Shown in pieces: positions 38,236 through 48,619 of a stretch of DNA of 64,000 bases. The DNA lies in the NCBI RefSeq assembly GCF_042660705.1, contig NZ_JBHSUQ010000002.1. One strand, 5' to 3'. How positions within the stretch are numbered: the first letter of the stretch is position 1; every line of letters starts with the position of its first letter. Source of the DNA: Undibacterium_A arcticum. GTDB taxonomy: Bacteria; Pseudomonadota; Gammaproteobacteria; Burkholderiales; Burkholderiaceae_D. The notes below the pieces were generated by a model that worked only from the letters and a program-made list of their open reading frames with translations, was not told the DNA's origin and did not search any database. The position numbers and the translations under genes were made by a program.

Positions 38236-38253
38236 GCGTCATTTTTCTGACGC
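38236..38253. promoter_or_regulatory. Short inverted repeat in the same divergent gap
   Basis: GCGTCA-tttttc-TGACGC, six-base perfect arms, 108 bases before the hypothetical gene. Operator or hairpin; nothing else was recognised in 38023-38360. Confidence 0.35.
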
Positions 38254-38360
38254 AATCGAGCAAGACGAAGTAGCATGAACGTGTAAAAATACTGCGTTGT
38301 CCGCACGTGACCAATGATCGCTGTTTCTCTGTCACAAGAATTATTTAAAACGAGTATGTT

Positions 38361-38744
38361 ATGAAGACACGAAAAGCGCTCGACGACCTGAACCGTGCCC
38401 TGCGCGAACTGCATCAGGCGCTGGTGAAGGTCGCTCGCCACGAATACGAAAAAGAATGGGGGCAAGTCGATCCAGGTCAGCTGTTGCAGCTCCTGACACG
38501 GCATCCGCAGTTCGACTGGCTGCATCAGTTGAGTGAGTTTATGGTGGATATCGATGAAATCCTCGACAATGAAATGGTATCGAAAGCGGATATGCGCACA
38601 ATATTCGCCCAGGCGAAATCGATGCTGTCCCAATCGGTCACCGAGCCTTCCGATTTTTCCACGCACTACTTCGAGGCGATGCACGGCGATCCTGCGATCG
38701 TCATGGCACATGCGAACGTTCGCAGGGTTCTCGCATCCCGCTAG
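38361..38744 (+). CDS. Uncharacterised protein, paralogue of 59486-59905
   Basis: A 127-residue soluble, mostly helical protein. Shared landmarks with the second copy: LxxLHQALV near residue 15, HPQFDWLHQLSEFMVDIDEI around 48-67 and DPAIVMAHANVRRVLA near the end. Both copies stand by pirin/DoxX-type gene sets. There is no signal peptide or metal motif. I do not know the family; the conserved His/Trp/Asp pattern suggests a binding or signalling role. Confidence 0.8.
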   Translation: MKTRKALDDLNRALRELHQALVKVARHEYEKEWGQVDPGQLLQLLTRHPQFDWLHQLSEFMVDIDEILDNEMVSKADMRTIFAQAKSMLSQSVTEPSDFSTHYFEAMHGDPAIVMAHANVRRVLASR

Positions 38745-38789
38745 CCTAATTTTCAGTCCTCGGTTGAGACATACACCAGGAGTCCTCGA

Positions 38790-39569
38790 ATGAAGATAGA
38801 ACGCACTGAATTTCCCGGCGCAGATGGACAAAAACTTTCTGCACGCCTCGATGCGCCTGACGGTCCGGTTCGCGCGTTTGCGTTGTTTGCACATTGCTTC
38901 ACCTGCGGCAAAGACGTCTTTGCTGCGAGCCGAATCGCGCAGGCGCTGACGGAACACGGCATTGCTGTGTTGCGCTTCGATTTCACCGGTTTGGGTGCGA
39001 GTGAAGGAGAATTCGCCAACACCAACTTCTCTTCCAATCTGGCCGATCTACTCGCCGCGTCCAATTTTTTACGCCAGGCTTACCGAGCGCCGTCATTGCT
39101 TATCGGTCATAGCTTGGGAGGGGCGGCGGTACTTGCTGCGGCGATCGACATGCCGGAAGTGCGCGCGGTCGTCACCATCGGCGCTCCGAGCGATCCGTCA
39201 CATGTTGCCGGCCTGTTCCGAGCGCACCTCGACCAGATCGAAAGTGCTGGCGAAGCCGAAGTGCAGCTCGCCGGACGACCGTTCCGCATCAAGAAGCAGT
39301 TCCTGCTCGACGTTGCGGAACAAAAGCTCACGGGCAAGATCGGCAGCTTGCGGCGGGCGCTACTGGTCATGCATTCACCGCGTGATGACACGGTCGACAT
39401 TACGAATGCGATGCAGATCTTCACTGCGGCAAAGCATCCGAAAAGCTTCATATCGCTGGACGCCGCCGACCATCTGCTTACCCGGAAGAGCGATGCTGTC
39501 TATGTGGCCAACATGATTGCAGCGTGGAGCGAACGGTATATCGCTACGGACGCTGCGAAAAAGGCATGA
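38790..39569 (+). CDS. Alpha/beta hydrolase, like the N-terminal half of hydrolase-OsmC fusions
   Basis: A 259-residue hydrolase. The nucleophilic Ser is in LLIGHSLGGAAVLAAA, the acid is probably in HSPRDDTVDI and the catalytic His in LDAADHLLTRKSD. The sequence KIERTEFPGADGQKLSARLD and HCFTCGKDVFAASRIAQAL match the hydrolase part of bifunctional alpha/beta-hydrolase-OsmC proteins, but the frame stops before any OsmC domain. The free OsmC gene is at 32353. It follows the unknown gene at 38361 by 45 bases. Confidence 0.88.
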   Translation: MKIERTEFPGADGQKLSARLDAPDGPVRAFALFAHCFTCGKDVFAASRIAQALTEHGIAVLRFDFTGLGASEGEFANTNFSSNLADLLAASNFLRQAYRAPSLLIGHSLGGAAVLAAAIDMPEVRAVVTIGAPSDPSHVAGLFRAHLDQIESAGEAEVQLAGRPFRIKKQFLLDVAEQKLTGKIGSLRRALLVMHSPRDDTVDITNAMQIFTAAKHPKSFISLDAADHLLTRKSDAVYVANMIAAWSERYIATDAAKKA

Positions 39570-39718
39570 AATTTGAGCGAAGGCGCAAAACCATCGCCTG
39601 CAGAACAAATCTCGAAGCGTCGTGACTTCCATAAGCCACTGCGACGCGGGTGGACAAGTGTCGATACTTCTGACAAATAATCGGATGAGTTCCCCCGGTT
39701 GCCCGGGGGCGGCCGGAA

Positions 39719-40374
39719 TTACAATTGGCTCATACCGCCGTCAACGATCAACTCGGTGCCGACGATGAATGCAGCTTCTGGCGATGAAAGGTACACAACC
39801 GCACTCGCCACTTCGTCTGGGGTACCAAAACGCTTGAGCGGGATTTGCGCCTGTATGCCGGCGGCTACTTCGTCCAGCTGCTCGGCGGGGATGCCAAGGC
39901 GACCGTACAGTGGCGTCGCGACCGGGCCTGGGCTCACCACATTGACGCGCACGCCGCGGCCGATCAGTTCGGACGACAAGGTTTTGGCGAGCGAAATCAA
40001 CGCCGCCTTGCTTGCCGCATATACACTGGAAGTGGGCATGCCGATATGAGCATTGATGGAGCCGTTCAGGATGATTGCCGCTCCGGGATTCAGCAGTGGT
40101 ATCAAGGCTTGTATCGCGAAATAGGCGCCTTTCACATTGATGCTAAAAGTCTGATCCCACAATGCTTCGTCGACCGCTTCCACGGGAGCGAGCTTGGCGA
40201 CGCCTGCATTGATAAACACGGCATCGAGCTTGATGCCCAGGCCGCCCAAGGTGTTTGCCAAATCTTTGGCAGCATGACGCGCGCGCCTTGCCTGGCGAAT
40301 TCCAGCGCAGTGGCCAGACCGATGCCACTATTGCCGCCAGTGACGAGTACAGATTTGTTGTCGAAACGTTTCAT
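39719..40374 (-). pseudogene. SDR family oxidoreductase with internal deletion/frameshift
   Basis: Start 40374 (MKRFDNKSVLVTGGNSGIGL) with the cofactor motif intact. After EFARQGARVML near 40275 the frame shifts, and about 30 residues typical of this position are absent before KLDAVFINAGVAKLAPVEAV. The remainder carries the catalytic YAASKAAL and ends IVDGGMSQL. The missing segment includes the cofactor-specificity loop, so this is probably a broken gene. It lies next to another SDR and a LysR gene. Confidence 0.78.
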
Positions 40375-40469
40375 AATAAATTCCTGGATTGATGTTGAGA
40401 TTGCCGAATGTTCTGCCGCGAGATTGCGAAGAAACATCATTGGTAAATAGTTCGAGATATTTTCAAAGC

Positions 40470-41233
40470 TCAGGTGCGCGTGATGGATGCTCCTCCGTCT
40501 ACCAGCGAAGCCGTGCCGGTGACAAAAGAAGAATCATCGGAGGCCAAGTACAACACCGAGCGCGCCAGTTCTTCTGGTTGCGCGGTACGTTTCAATGCAT
40601 GCAGATTGGTCACAAACGTTTGCGATTCGACGGTGTTGTTCATGCCCCGGTACATTTCTGTGTCCACGGCGCCAGGCAGAATCGAATTGACGCGCACTCC
40701 TTGCGCGCCATATTCGGCCGCCAATGCCTGAGTCAGCCCAATCAATCCCGATTTACTTGCAGCATAAGCGGCCACACCGGGGAAGGCAAACTATGGCCAA
40801 CGAAGGTCGACGTGAAAATAATCGAGCCGGCACCCGTTTTCAACATCGCTGGAATTTGATGCTTGGCACCCAAAAAGGCGCTGGTCAGATTGGTGTTTAG
40901 GGCTTCTGTCCAACCTTGTTCGGATATGTCGGTAGTTGGGCCCATTTCACCCAGAGTGCCCGCATTGTTGAAAGCAACATCGAGGCGGCCAAATTTGCTC
41001 AATGCCAACTCAACCAGGGCTTGCGCATAAGCTTCTGATTGGACGTCACCCGCAAGGGCAACCGCCACACCACCCACCGACGTGATTTCCGCCACCAAGC
41101 TATCGAGCTCTGGCTGACGACGCGCTGCGACCACCAGCTTGGCGCCTTCGCTGGCAAACAGTTTTGCGGTTGCTCGACCTATCCCTGAACTTGCGCCGGT
41201 GATGATGGCGACTTTTCCGTTTAAACGATTCAT
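40470..41233 (-). CDS. SDR family oxidoreductase, frameshifted
   Basis: An SDR of about 254 residues: TGASSGIG at 12-19, FNNAG, and catalytic Tyr/Lys in YAASKSGLIG. The two halves are offset at about 40780-40788, in a C/T-rich short run, where FVGHSLP should continue as PGVAAYAASK. The C-terminus SLVDGGASITRT is normal. It is divergent from the LysR gene at 41405. Confidence 0.85.
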
Positions 41234-41404
41234 GGTGCTGCTCCTAATAAAGTAATTGATTGGCTACGGGGTCAATGACTGATCGGGCATTGGCGCGGTT
41301 GCTCAGCCCGTAGACACACTATATGATTTACAAATGCATACATCAATGCCATAAAAAATGATGATGCGTTCAGTATTTGTGAATCAGCAACTGGAGAGAA
41401 CGAT

Positions 41405-42318
41405 ATGGATCGCTTGCGTGCGCTCGAGGTATTTGTGGAGGTGGTACGAAAAAATGGCTTTGCGCGCGCGGCCGACGCGCTGGAGACATCCCCTGCCAAT
41501 GTGACGCGCTATGTGCGCGATCTGGAATCCCATCTGGGCACGAGGCTACTCAATCGCAGTTCGCAGAAGATGTCACTGACGGAAAGTGGAGAGACTCTGT
41601 TTGAGCGGGCCAAGGCCATCCTCGATGAAGTGGCAGAAGTCGAGCTGATCGCATCATCAGCTACCATGCAGCCACGCGGACTGCTTCGTATTAACGCACC
41701 GCTAAGCTTCGGCATTCTGCATCTGGCACCGCTGTGGCCGCAGTTCCTGCAGCGCTATCCTGAAGTGGAGCTGGACATTGCACTGGTTGACCGCGTGGTC
41801 GACATCGTTGAGGAAGGTTATGACCTGGCGATACGTATCTCGCGCACCGGTTCAACCTCCTATGCGGCGCGCAAACTCGCCACCTCGCACAACATCGTCT
41901 GCGCTTCTCCTGCCTATCTGCGCAAAAACGGTTCACCGAAAACTCCGTCCGACCTGATCGGCCACACTTGCATTGGATACAGTTACGCCGCTACAGCCGA
42001 CGAGTGGAATTTCACCGATGAAAATGGCCACGCGAATCCGGTAAAGGTGTCATGCGTTATGCACACCAACAATGGCGATACCGCACGCGCGGCGGCGCTG
42101 GCGGGACTTGGCATCATCTGGCAACCCAGCTTTTTTTGATCGGTGCCGACTTGCGCGCCGGTAGGCTTGTGCCGCTGTTACCCGGCTACCGACTGCCAGA
42201 CATTGATGTGCTGGCCGTTTATCCGAGTCGTCGTCATCTCAGTGCGAAGGTTCGCGTGATGGTCGATTTCCTAGCTGACGCTTTCAAAGAGACACCCCCA
42301 TGGGACATGGATGTCTAG
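41405..42318 (+). CDS. LysR-type regulator of the SDR pair, frameshifted in a T7 run
   Basis: A LysR protein of about 304 residues: MDRLRALEVFVEVVRKNGFA and helix SPANVTRYVRDLESHLGTRL at the N-terminus. The frame breaks at seven consecutive T (42131-42137); GIIWQPSF then continues as LIGADLRAGRLVPLLPGYRL and ends PPWDMDV. The break in a homopolymer strongly suggests a base-count error. It is divergent from the SDR at 40470-41233. Confidence 0.87.
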
Positions 42319-42620
42319 TGCAAGCCGTCACTGTCAACTCATGTCGCTCGAATCTGCACTTACCGCAAGATGAGGAAACAGTCACTGATAGTCAAGCGCA
42401 ATATGGAAAGCAGCCTACAATGAAAAAACGCTGCAACTGAAGAAAGAAAATCAAACAAATCAATATTTTCCACTGGAAGTTTGTGTACACAAGCCGATAT
42501 TTGAAGCGATGTGAGGCACTTCATGCCCGCTGAATCTGCCTTGTTTGCCACCCCTGAATGCGCTGCCGGTAAAGCGATGAGTCAACAGTATTTCTTTCAA
42601 TAATAACTTGGAGAAGCTCC
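42319..42620. other. Intergenic, nothing recognised
   Basis: AT-rich spacer between the LysR gene and the hydrolase. It has no convincing reading frame or repeat; it presumably holds the hydrolase promoter. Confidence 0.5.
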
Positions 42621-43571
42621 ATGAAAAATTTGTTGAATTCCCTCCGCACGATCACACTTATTCAGACTATAAGAGCTACGGTTTATACCGGCTTGCTCGC
42701 TCTTGCAGCGGCTGCTGTCTTTGGGGCTTCTGCATTTTCTCAAGCCCCACAAAGCCGCTTCGCGGACGTCAATGGAATACGCATTCACTATCTGGTTTCT
42801 GGCAAAGGGGACCCCGTAGTACTTTTACATGGCTACGCTGAAACAAGTCATATGTGGCTTCCGTTAATAGAACGGCTCGCAAAGTCACACACCGTGATCG
42901 CTCCCGACCTGCGCGGGTTCGGGCAATCGTCCGCCCCGCCAGACGGCTACACAAAGGTAGGCATGGCCCAAGATATTCACGCCCTCGTGTCCGGCCTTGG
43001 CTTTGACCATATTGGACTTGTCGGGCATGACATCGGACTGATGGTCGCTTATGCGTATGCGGCACAGTATCCCAAGGAAGTGGATCGGATCGTGTTGATG
43101 GACGCGTTCTTGCCCGGGGTAGGCAATTGGCGCGACGTTTGGCTGCTGCGCGATCTGTGGCATTTCCATTTCTACGGTGAGACAGCGCTCGGACTCGTGA
43201 AGGGACGTGAGCGCATCTATTTGGAACATTTCTGGAATGACTTTGCCGCTGATAAAACGCACTCCGTTCCCGAGCGCGACCGTAAGTTTTACGCAGCAGC
43301 CTATGCACAACCGGGCCACATGCGAGCAGGTTTCGAGGTCTTCCGCGCATTCGAGCAAGATGCAAAGGATTTTGAGCAGTTCGCGAAAACACCGTTACCA
43401 ATGCCAATGCTTGTTCTCACCGGTGAAGCTTCTGGTGAGTTCTTGATACAACAGGGACGACTTGTGGCGACAAACGTGGAGGGCATCGTTATCCCGAGAT
43501 CCGGCCACTGGCTCATGGAGGAAGCGACTGATCAGGTTGTTCCAAAGCTTGTAGAATTTCTTAATCGCTAA
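42621..43571 (+). CDS. Exported alpha/beta hydrolase, epoxide-hydrolase/haloacid-dehalogenase-like
   Basis: 316 residues. A signal peptide or anchor occupies about 1-42 (VYTGLLALAAAAVFGASAFS). The oxyanion motif VVLLHGYAETSHMW, nucleophile Asp in LVGHDIGLMVAY and catalytic His in PRSGHWLMEE show an epoxide-hydrolase-type rather than a serine enzyme. GGAG lies near the start. The periplasmic substrate is unknown. Confidence 0.9.
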   Translation: MKNLLNSLRTITLIQTIRATVYTGLLALAAAAVFGASAFSQAPQSRFADVNGIRIHYLVSGKGDPVVLLHGYAETSHMWLPLIERLAKSHTVIAPDLRGFGQSSAPPDGYTKVGMAQDIHALVSGLGFDHIGLVGHDIGLMVAYAYAAQYPKEVDRIVLMDAFLPGVGNWRDVWLLRDLWHFHFYGETALGLVKGRERIYLEHFWNDFAADKTHSVPERDRKFYAAAYAQPGHMRAGFEVFRAFEQDAKDFEQFAKTPLPMPMLVLTGEASGEFLIQQGRLVATNVEGIVIPRSGHWLMEEATDQVVPKLVEFLNR

Positions 43572-43621
43572 ATCGAAAATTTAATCCCAATTGACTGGCG
43601 ATAGAGGGGTGACTGAGAAGT

Positions 43622-43643
43622 GGCCTGGGCATTGACCCAGGCC
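43622..43643. terminator. Hairpin after hydrolase gene
   Basis: GGCCTGGG-cattga-CCCAGGCC, an eight-base perfect stem 51 bases after the hydrolase stop. No T-run follows, so termination is likely only by position and strength. Confidence 0.45.
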
Positions 43644-44363
43644 CCGGAAGCGGACGCGCTCACGCTTGCGTGCAACAAATCTGGCAACTTCCACGCAACA
43701 TGTTCTGAAGGAAATTCCTTCGAGGCGATGCCGCTGGACTCGCCACGGCTTCCCCTCAAGAATAAAGCGGCTTGTGCGTATTCTTTGTGGTGTTTACTTC
43801 GGTTTTATAATTGATGCTGCATGAATAGGGTGCGTCGGAACTCCGTGTCGAATGGGAACGAGTGACGCTGAGCTTTGCGAAGAATGCGCACGGCGCCGTG
43901 TCCAAGGCGAGCGCCGAGGGCTCACACACGGTCAGGGAGTGCTCCGCAGTAAATTGCGCGGCCATTACCAAAGAGCAATACCCAGACAAATCACGCTGTT
44001 AGGTAGCATTCAGGAAACCATCGCCCGCCGTGTCAGAGAATTCCTTCCAAAAGACGGAAGTGCCTCCTTGACATTGATGCGCCGCGAACTAAATTACTAC
44101 GCACTACCGATAAAATTAGGGAACACTTGTTCCCTATTGGCGGTTGGAGTGTCGCCTCATGCGCTTGGGCGTGGCCTCATCCCTCCGGTTCGATTTCGCG
44201 TTGTTTGGGGATGGGGATCGAAGGTGCGACGAAGCATTCTCAGCGGTAACGATAGCAGCGCGGTTCGGATTTGTTCGTTCCGATTTTTGTCGCACCATGC
44301 AGCGTTCGATCGCCCGGTTCCGCTCCAACGGTCAAGTTCATTTTCTTTCCAGCGAGGTATTCT
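43644..44363. other. Intergenic region with possible gene scraps
   Basis: 720 bases without a supported gene. A frame near 43860-44000 reads VTLSFAKNAHGAVSKASAEG and could be a fragment of a secreted protein, but it has no start, stop context or family. Confidence 0.4.
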
Positions 44364-45591
44364 ATGACAATACGCTCATTCTTCGCGGTTGCTGCCACCG
44401 TACTCTATCTGTGCTCCGAACTGGTCCACGCCTCTCCAGCGGCAACCATCAAATCGGCCACGAAACTGACCTTCGGCGACACCGGCACGCTGTTCGTAGC
44501 GGACTGGAAGGGGGCCCGGATCTATACGCTGCCGGTTCCGGTGCCGAAAGCTGCCGCCGCCAAGCCATTCAATCTCAAGGACATCCAGGGTCCCATCGCC
44601 ACCGCATTGGGCGTTCCTCAATCGTCGATTCGATTCGAGGACCTGGCCGTGCAGCCCGGCAGCGAAATCGCCTATGTGTCACTGACCGTGCGGCGCGGCA
44701 AGTCGCCGGCCCAAGCGGCGATCGTCTCCATCGACGCCAGTGGCAAGGTCAAGACGGTCGACTTGCGGAAAGTAGCGGGCTCGGCGGCGATCACCGACGA
44801 GCCGTCCGCCGACCAGTCGTTCTGGCGCGACCTCCGGCGCAGAGCCTGACTGTGACCGACATGAAGTTCTATCAGGGCAAGCTCTACGTGGCCGGCCTGT
44901 CCAATCGCAGCTTCGCGTCGACCTTACGAGTCTACGATTTCCCGTTCAACGGCAACCCACGGGCGTCGACGATAGAAATGTATCACCCGGTCCACAACGA
45001 GGTTGAAACGCGGGCGCCGATCCGCGCCATGGCCGTGATGTCGGTCGGCGGCGAGCCGACCCTGGTGGCGGCATATACCTGCACGCCGTTGGTGACCATC
45101 CCCTTGAAGGATTTGAAGGATGGAGCGCATATCGTGGCCAAGACGGTCGGCGAACTGGGATGGGGCAATGTGCCGGTCGGGCTGGTGACCTTCAAGCTCG
45201 GTGACGTCGATTACGCACTGGTGGCGAACTCGAGTCGCGCATCGATCTCCTGACCTTGGCGGACATCGCCGATGGAGCCGCCAAGCCGGGTCTGAGCACG
45301 CCGATCGACTGGCCGACCAAGCCCTACCTGGGGGTCAAGGCGATGATGGTGCCGCTGTCCGCTTCGATGCGGGTCGACAACCTGAACGACAACCTGCTCC
45401 TGGCGCTGCGGCGCGACGACGCCACGGGCGACATGCAGCCGGTGTCGATTCCAAAGGGCGCGTATCTGCGCTTGAGTGACTTCGTCAACGAGTACGACTT
45501 CGCGGACTATCAATATCCTCCCACCGACAAGTTCCGCGATTTCCACAAGTTCGGCCGCACCATCGAGGGTTACCCCGAGCTAGCGCGCTAG
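44364..45591 (+). pseudogene. Secreted protein of unknown function, two frameshifts
   Basis: GAGG precedes the ATG at 44364. A signal peptide (MTIRSFFAVAATVLYLCSEL, ending VHAS) leads into a beta-propeller-like sequence (GTLFVADWKGARIYTLPVPV). The frame shifts near 44830 (to LTVTDMKFYQGKLYVAGLSN) and near 45235 (to LLTLADIADGAAKPGLSTPI), ending EGYPELAR. About 410 residues when joined. It is followed by a second secreted-protein gene 46 bases later, probably one operon. The family is not recognised; the repeated Lxx(F/L)YV(A/D) pattern suggests a periplasmic propeller. Confidence 0.7.
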
Positions 45592-45637
45592 GGACGCGAA
45601 AACGGTGCGGCGTCAGCGTGCATACAGGTACGAACAC

Positions 45638-46399
45638 ATGACCATCAATAGCGGCCGCCTTCTGGGCTTCGCCCTCGCACTCGCGGTGGTTTCGCCCGCG
45701 GGCCATGCTGCGCCTCAGGTGACGCCGTCGGGGGATGGCGTACCGGAGAACCTGCTTCGCATCGAACTCCAACTCGACACGCCGCTGGCTTCCCCGTTGG
45801 ACATGCACCACGTGGTGCTGCTCGACGAGGCCGGCGCACCCATCGACGATGCGTTTCTCGACGTCCCGCTGCATAGCCGGGACGGTATGCGCGTGTCCAT
45901 CCTGATGCACCCCGGCCGCATCAAGACCGGGGTGGGACCCAACATTGCGCTGGGTATGGCGCTGCACAGCGGCGAGACCGTGGTGCTGGCAATCGACGAT
46001 CCGCAATTTCCCGAGCCGATCAGAAAGACCTGGGTGGTTGGACCGGCGCTTCGGCAGCGTATCGATCTCCAGCGCTGGGCAATTCGCGTTCCCGCGGCGG
46101 CCAGCCGCGAGCCGCTACGGATCGATTTTCCCGCGGCGCTGGACTCCAGTGCCGCACAGATGATCGCGGTGGCAGCATCGGACGGACGACGATTGGCGGG
46201 ACAGGTCACGCTGGCGAAAGGAGAAACCCAATGGCGCTTTATACCTTCGTTGCAGTGGCGGGCCGGGACTTACGAATTGCGCGTCCACCCGAGCCTCGAG
46301 GACCCCCAAGGCAATCGTCTTTGCTCGGCGTTCGAGCAGCCGGGGCAGAGTATCAAGTCATGCCGGGATGGGGGCAGGATAACGTTTGCCGTGCCGTAG
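45638..46399 (+). CDS. Secreted protein of unknown function
   Basis: 253 residues from the ATG at 45638. The signal peptide ends SPAGHAAPQ. The mature part is beta-rich (HHVVLLDEAGAPIDDAFLDV, WRFIPSLQWRAGTYELRVHP) with two Cys near the C-terminus (RLCSAFEQ and KSCRDGG), which could form a disulfide. It follows the preceding propeller-like gene. Not recognised. Confidence 0.75.
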   Translation: MTINSGRLLGFALALAVVSPAGHAAPQVTPSGDGVPENLLRIELQLDTPLASPLDMHHVVLLDEAGAPIDDAFLDVPLHSRDGMRVSILMHPGRIKTGVGPNIALGMALHSGETVVLAIDDPQFPEPIRKTWVVGPALRQRIDLQRWAIRVPAAASREPLRIDFPAALDSSAAQMIAVAASDGRRLAGQVTLAKGETQWRFIPSLQWRAGTYELRVHPSLEDPQGNRLCSAFEQPGQSIKSCRDGGRITFAVP

Positions 46400-46454
46400 A
46401 AGGCGAGCGACGACAAAACGAATCGGGCCGGAAGATTCGCAAGGGGGATGATTC

Positions 46455-46845
46455 ATGTTTAAGCGTATGCGCGTTGCGTTCGCCTTCTAGCTCGCTTTGC
46501 CCTGCCTCGCGGCCTCCGGCGCGGGGCGAGGATGCGACCGCCGTGCCGAAGGGATCGCAGACAGACGACGCCTTCTGGACGACGTTTCATCATGGCTCTT
46601 TGTCGGTCGGCGGCCCTGCGGCTTCGGCGATAGCGACCGGCCGCAGGCAGGTTACGACCTGAAGACCGTGGCGAACGAACTCCGGCTATTCGTTTCCCAA
46701 ATGAACCTGGCCGTCAGCGGCAAGCTCGACGTGGCCGACCATGACGTCGGCACCTGGATCGCCTGCGCCTATCCCTACGACGATTTACATGACACGCAAC
46801 GTGTATGCCCCGGAGAAAGGAGTCAAGGCTATTCGAACTGGATCT
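46455..46845 (+). pseudogene. Decayed third secreted-protein gene
   Basis: GGGGGATG precedes an ATG that reads MFKRMRVAFAF and then TAG; the same frame continues LALPCLAASGAG, a signal peptide broken by a stop. The frame then shifts to EDATAVPKGSQTDDAFWTTF and again to YDLKTVANELRLFVSQMNLA. At least three lesions. It continues the operon-like array of exported proteins. Confidence 0.5.
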
Positions 46846-46969
46846 AAACGTCGTTATTGCGACAAGGTTGCGTTTCTCAATAAGTCGAAAAAAACGCTGG
46901 ATCGCTATGCTCAGCACAACCAACTTGCTGGACCCGGTGCATTTGCGATTGAGTATTTTTCAATTCCGC

Positions 46970-47935
46970 CTATTTAGCGGCCGCGCAAGCAGAACTCGGA
47001 AAGAATTCTTCCAACATGTAACCGGCGTCTACCCATGCTTCCAAGCCACCTTGTAGTGGGCGCACCCGGGTATAGCCGCGGTCTATCAGTATCTTCGCGG
47101 CACGCGCTGCCGATTCCTCATTGGGACATGTGCAGTACAAAATGATTTCGCTGTCGGTTGGGAGGTGGCCAATCTGGGCATCTACCTCCCCGATAGTCAC
47201 CGGCAACGCACCGGGTATGCTGCGCCGGTCAAGCTTACGAGCGACATTGGAACGAACGTCAACAATCACAGGTTTCTCGCCTCCCGCCATCAACTGTTGC
47301 AGTTCATCGACACTGATCCGTGCCATGCGCAGCATCTTATACAAACGCCGCCGTTTCCACCATTTGATCACGATGTAGGCCACCAAGAGTCCCGCCACAA
47401 GTACCAACGCAATGGTGCCCATGCTTTCCAAGCGGGCAAAGAGATCGTCAATCTCCTTATGAAATAAGAACCCAGCACAGATCGCAGCTCCAACCCAGAC
47501 AACCGTCCCAACACTGTCATAAAACAAGAAAGAAGCCCATCCAAGGTGCATCACGCCAGCCATCGGTGGTGCCATCGTTGACAAACCGGGAATAAATTTC
47601 GCCACCATCAGCAAACTACTGCCCCATCGATCGAAGCGCACTTCAGACTGCCTGACGCAAGAATCAGGAGAAAGCGAAACGCGGCACAAAAGCTTTAGCA
47701 CCCCGTTGCCGAAGTGCCGGCCGGCCCAATACCAAACGGCATCGCCGATGATGCAGGCAACAAACGACACCGCAAATACAGCAAAGACTGAAAGCTTCGC
47801 GTCGGCGGCCAGGGCTCCGGCAACAATCATCGTGGGCACCGCTGGCAATGGCAAACCGAGCTGTTCCAACAACACATTGGCAAACACTAGCAACAGTCCG
47901 TACTGTGCTATGAGCAATACTAATTCTTGCATCAT
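46970..47935 (-). CDS. DedA-family membrane protein fused to a rhodanese domain
   Basis: 321 residues. The N-terminal DedA/SNARE-associated domain (about 1-200) shows FLVxxLEQLGLPLPAVPT-like helices, the conserved KFIPGLSTMAPPMAGVMHLG and four to five membrane segments. After a basic linker (KWWKRRRLYKMLR) a rhodanese domain (about 215-310) has VDVRSNVARKLDRRSIPGAL and the active-site loop CTCPNEESA. Such fusions occur in proteobacteria; DedA proteins move phospholipids or maintain the proton motive force. A C-terminal Cys (SSACAAAK) is also present. Confidence 0.9.
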   Translation of the reverse strand: MMQELVLLIAQYGLLLVFANVLLEQLGLPLPAVPTMIVAGALAADAKLSVFAVFAVSFVACIIGDAVWYWAGRHFGNGVLKLLCRVSLSPDSCVRQSEVRFDRWGSSLLMVAKFIPGLSTMAPPMAGVMHLGWASFLFYDSVGTVVWVGAAICAGFLFHKEIDDLFARLESMGTIALVLVAGLLVAYIVIKWWKRRRLYKMLRMARISVDELQQLMAGGEKPVIVDVRSNVARKLDRRSIPGALPVTIGEVDAQIGHLPTDSEIILYCTCPNEESAARAAKILIDRGYTRVRPLQGGLEAWVDAGYMLEEFFPSSACAAAK

Positions 47936-48055
47936 CGGTTACAGGCTCCAAGCATCACTGTTTCCCGCTGGGGACTGGTCAAACAATTGATAAACGTTAG
48001 GCCAGTAGTCCAGTTCACAGCGCATCCCCCATCTCTACTGATTAAACGATGAACA

Positions 48056-48346
48056 CTATTTAGTGTCCCAGTCAATCGCGTTCTTGAACACGCCAGGTAC
48101 GGGACTGTTGTATTCAGGGGTGGCCAACAGTACGCCATCAGCGCCAGCGATCAGTTCTTTTAACGCTGTTACTGGCGATGGAATACCGTGCGTCTGCTCT
48201 ATGTCACCATCATAGAGCAGGATTCCCTTGAGTATCGCGACCTCCAACGTGGCTCCGTCCGGCACCAGTGCTGCAGCCGCACGCAACAAGGCGGTATTGT
48301 ACGAATGGCTACGTAGGCATCCTGTAATCCCTATGATTCTTGTCGT
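48056..48346 (-). pseudogene. NADPH-dependent FMN reductase fragment, start codon altered
   Basis: RIIGITGCLRSHSYNTALLR and LLATPEYNSPVPGVFKNAID are the flavodoxin-like FMN-reductase motifs. The reading frame begins at ACG (48344-48346), which sits six bases after AGGAG where an ATG would be expected. The protein stops at NAIDWDTK, about half of the usual 180 residues. Probably inactive. Confidence 0.75.
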
Positions 48347-48619
48347 AGTGTTCTCCTGTTGATATAACGGGTGAATTCATGGCCCCTTCCCTGCCATAGT
48401 TTCATGTTTTTCACTCAAGACCAAATTGTTGAATGGGGTGTGAATCACCGTACCGCGTTTGATCGTCATGGTAAAGGAGCCTTCTCGCAGATCTCGGCCA
48501 AGGCACTACATTCGACATTTTGTAATGACAAGGCGGATGGGTTCATAGGATAAATCGCTTGAACGAATAAGAGGCACGGCACCCTGCGGATGCCATGCCC
48601 GCCCTACAATTTAAAGCGT

